Assembly: GCF_004124325.1 (NCBI RefSeq)
Contig: NZ_QBDT01000001.1
Coordinates: 4,340,001-4,404,000 of the forward strand
Origin: Streptomyces sp. L2
GTDB lineage: Bacteria; Actinomycetota; Actinomycetes; Streptomycetales; Streptomycetaceae
Length of the DNA stretch: 64,000 nucleotides
Reading direction: 5' to 3'
In this document: one piece after another, positions 63,194 through 64,000 of the stretch
How the letters are laid out: every line of letters starts with the position of its first letter
Position numbering within the stretch: position 1 is the stretch's first letter
The notes under the pieces: model-generated
Told to the model about the DNA's origin: nothing
Seen by the model: the letters and a program-made list of their open reading frames with translations, nothing else
Databases searched by the model: none
Program-made: the position numbers and the translations under genes

Positions 63194-63759
63194 GCCGTAC
63201 CCCCGTACCCCGGCGGTGTCCCGGTGTCGTGGGCGGTGGACAGGAGTTGCAGGCCGAGGCGGAGCCGGCGGCGGGCCTCCTCCTCGGTGACGCCGAGGTC
63301 GGCGGCGGTCTGGCGGTAGTCGCGCCGCTGGACGTACGCCAGTTCCAACGCGGCCCGCAGCGGGGCCGGCATGGAGTGGACGATGTAGTCGGCGCGGGCG
63401 GCGACCGAAGCGCGGCGCACGGTGCTCTCCAGTTCCTCAGCGTCGGCGTGCCCCGGCGGCAGTGCGGCGGTCGCGGTGGCCCGCAGCCGCTGTACGGCGA
63501 GCCGGTGGGTCACCGCGGCCACCCAGGAGCGCAGCGGGCCGTGCTTGGGGTCGTAGGTGTCGGGGTGTTCCCAGACGTGCGCGAAGACCTCGCGGGTGAC
63601 GCCGTCGGCCGCCTGCTCGTCGTCGAGGACGCGGTGGGCGAGGCTGTGCACGAGCGAGGCGAACCGGTCGTACAGCTCGCCGAGGGCGGCCGCCTCGCCG
63701 CGCGCGAGCCGCTGCTGCATCTTGCGGTCCCAGCGGGGTGGTGCGTCCTTCGCCGGCAT
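63190..63759 (-). CDS. ECF-type RNA polymerase sigma factor
   Basis: 189 residues. Sigma2: LGELYDRFASLVHSLAHRVLDDEQAADGVTREVFAHVWEHPDTYDPKHGPLRSWVAAVTHRLAVQRLR. Sigma4: VHSMPAPLRAALELAYVQRRDYRQTAADLGVTEEEARRRLRLGLQLL. GGGGAGGG lies 4 nt before ATG 63759. Controlled by the coupled anti-sigma factor downstream. Direct repeats upstream may be its regulatory sites. Confidence 0.92.
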   Translation of the reverse strand: MPAKDAPPRWDRKMQQRLARGEAAALGELYDRFASLVHSLAHRVLDDEQAADGVTREVFAHVWEHPDTYDPKHGPLRSWVAAVTHRLAVQRLRATATAALPPGHADAEELESTVRRASVAARADYIVHSMPAPLRAALELAYVQRRDYRQTAADLGVTEEEARRRLRLGLQLLSTAHDTGTPPGYGGTA

Positions 63760-63822
63760 GTGACCCTCCCCTCGTCCTGTCCAGCCTGTCGGCACCGTCA
63801 CCCCGAATGTAGTCGGCACGTC

Positions 63823-63888
63823 TGACAGTGCACGCCCCCATGTGTCAGTGTGCGCCCCCCGAAGCGCCGCAGGTGATAGTGCCCCCTC
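63823..63888 (-). promoter_or_regulatory. Three direct repeats upstream of the sigma factor
   Basis: TGACAGTGCACGCCCCC (63823), TGTCAGTGTGCGCCCCC (63843) and TGATAGTGCCCCCTCC (63874) share TG-CAGTG...CGCCCCC. Starts are 20 and 31 bp apart. They lie in the spacer between the sigma gene and the next gene and could serve either. Confidence 0.5.
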
Positions 63889-63950
63889 CACACAACCTTC
63901 ACACAACAGGTGCGAACTTGCTGTGCATCTCTGATCGAACAGGATCGGTA

Positions 63951-64000
63951 GTGACCGAAACAAGACCCATGTCGATCGTCAACGGTTTGTCCTCCGGGGT
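63951..64000 (+). CDS. Possible start of a gene running off the right edge
   Basis: GTG 63951 opens a frame reading MTETRPMSIVNGLSSG and continues off the window. AGGA (63940-63943) is 7 nt upstream. Only 16 residues are visible; no family can be assigned. Confidence 0.35.
   Translation, partial: MTETRPMSIVNGLSSG

Overview
This is a high-GC, gene-dense chromosomal segment from a Streptomyces (Actinomycetota). Evidence: strong G/C bias at third codon positions, frequent GTG and TTG starts, 4-bp stop/start overlaps, actinobacterial families (WD40-STAND proteins, DUF2530, SCO4402-like protein, NsdA-like TPR regulator, ZAS anti-sigma factor) and a DmdR1-type iron regulator. The order serC, acyl-CoA carboxylase/ligase operon, citA, pdxH, PAS protein, SIS protein, dmdR1, purU, ECF sigma recalls the SCO4366-SCO4410 part of the S. 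coelicolor core. That is from memory; no search was run. No tRNA, rRNA, CRISPR array, integrase or intact insertion sequence was seen.

Region 1 (1-8.4 kb): the 3' part of a caspase / STAND NTPase / transmembrane / WD40 protein running off the left edge, a giant GHKL (Hsp90/sacsin-like) ATPase, and a secreted protein. The first two have the look of a conflict or stress module. Region 2 (8.4-22.3 kb): CtpE-like P-type ATPase, DUF2530 protein, NCS2 purine permease, RHH protein, MarR regulator with MFS exporter, GNAT, ThpR, aldo/keto reductase, GlxA-type regulator, dienelactone-hydrolase-like protein, Uma2 nuclease-fold protein, SGNH hydrolase and an anchored beta-propeller. Region 3 (22.3-31.4 kb): a wrecked Rpn-type nuclease gene, serC, a fused FAD/Fe-S oxidoreductase, AraC regulator with DUF1772 protein, FemX-like transferase and EamA exporter.

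Region 4 (31.6-41.8 kb) is the metabolic core: an eight-gene, mostly translationally coupled operon. It encodes a TIGR03084 protein, an AtuA-like protein, acyl-CoA carboxylase beta and biotinylated alpha subunits, acyl-CoA dehydrogenase, a 4CL-type acyl-CoA ligase, enoyl-CoA hydratase and a terminal TetR regulator. A perfect palindrome overlies the predicted leaderless promoter. The logic (activate, dehydrogenate, carboxylate, hydrate) matches geranyl-CoA or methylcrotonyl-CoA type catabolism. Region 5 (41.9-49.4 kb): a Cys-type leader peptide ahead of a 2-oxoglutarate/Fe(II)-type oxygenase, citA divergent from pdxH, an unusual structured intergenic region, GNAT, a PAS protein, a SIS protein under a DasR-like site, and dmdR1. 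Region 6 (49.6-64 kb): a hydrolase with a lost nucleophile plus a methyltransferase behind a LexA-like box, ABC exporter, prim-pol-like protein, TPR regulator, a membrane protein with TQY(L/I)PPV repeats, an amino-acid-type binding lipoprotein, purU, and an ECF sigma / ZAS anti-sigma pair.

Two themes cut across the window. One is a family of dispersed REP-like palindromic repeats in spacers, with one copy in frame inside a gene. The other is many tandem minisatellites at gene ends. Several starts appear leaderless, with a TANNNT-like -10 box 6-7 nt before the start codon.
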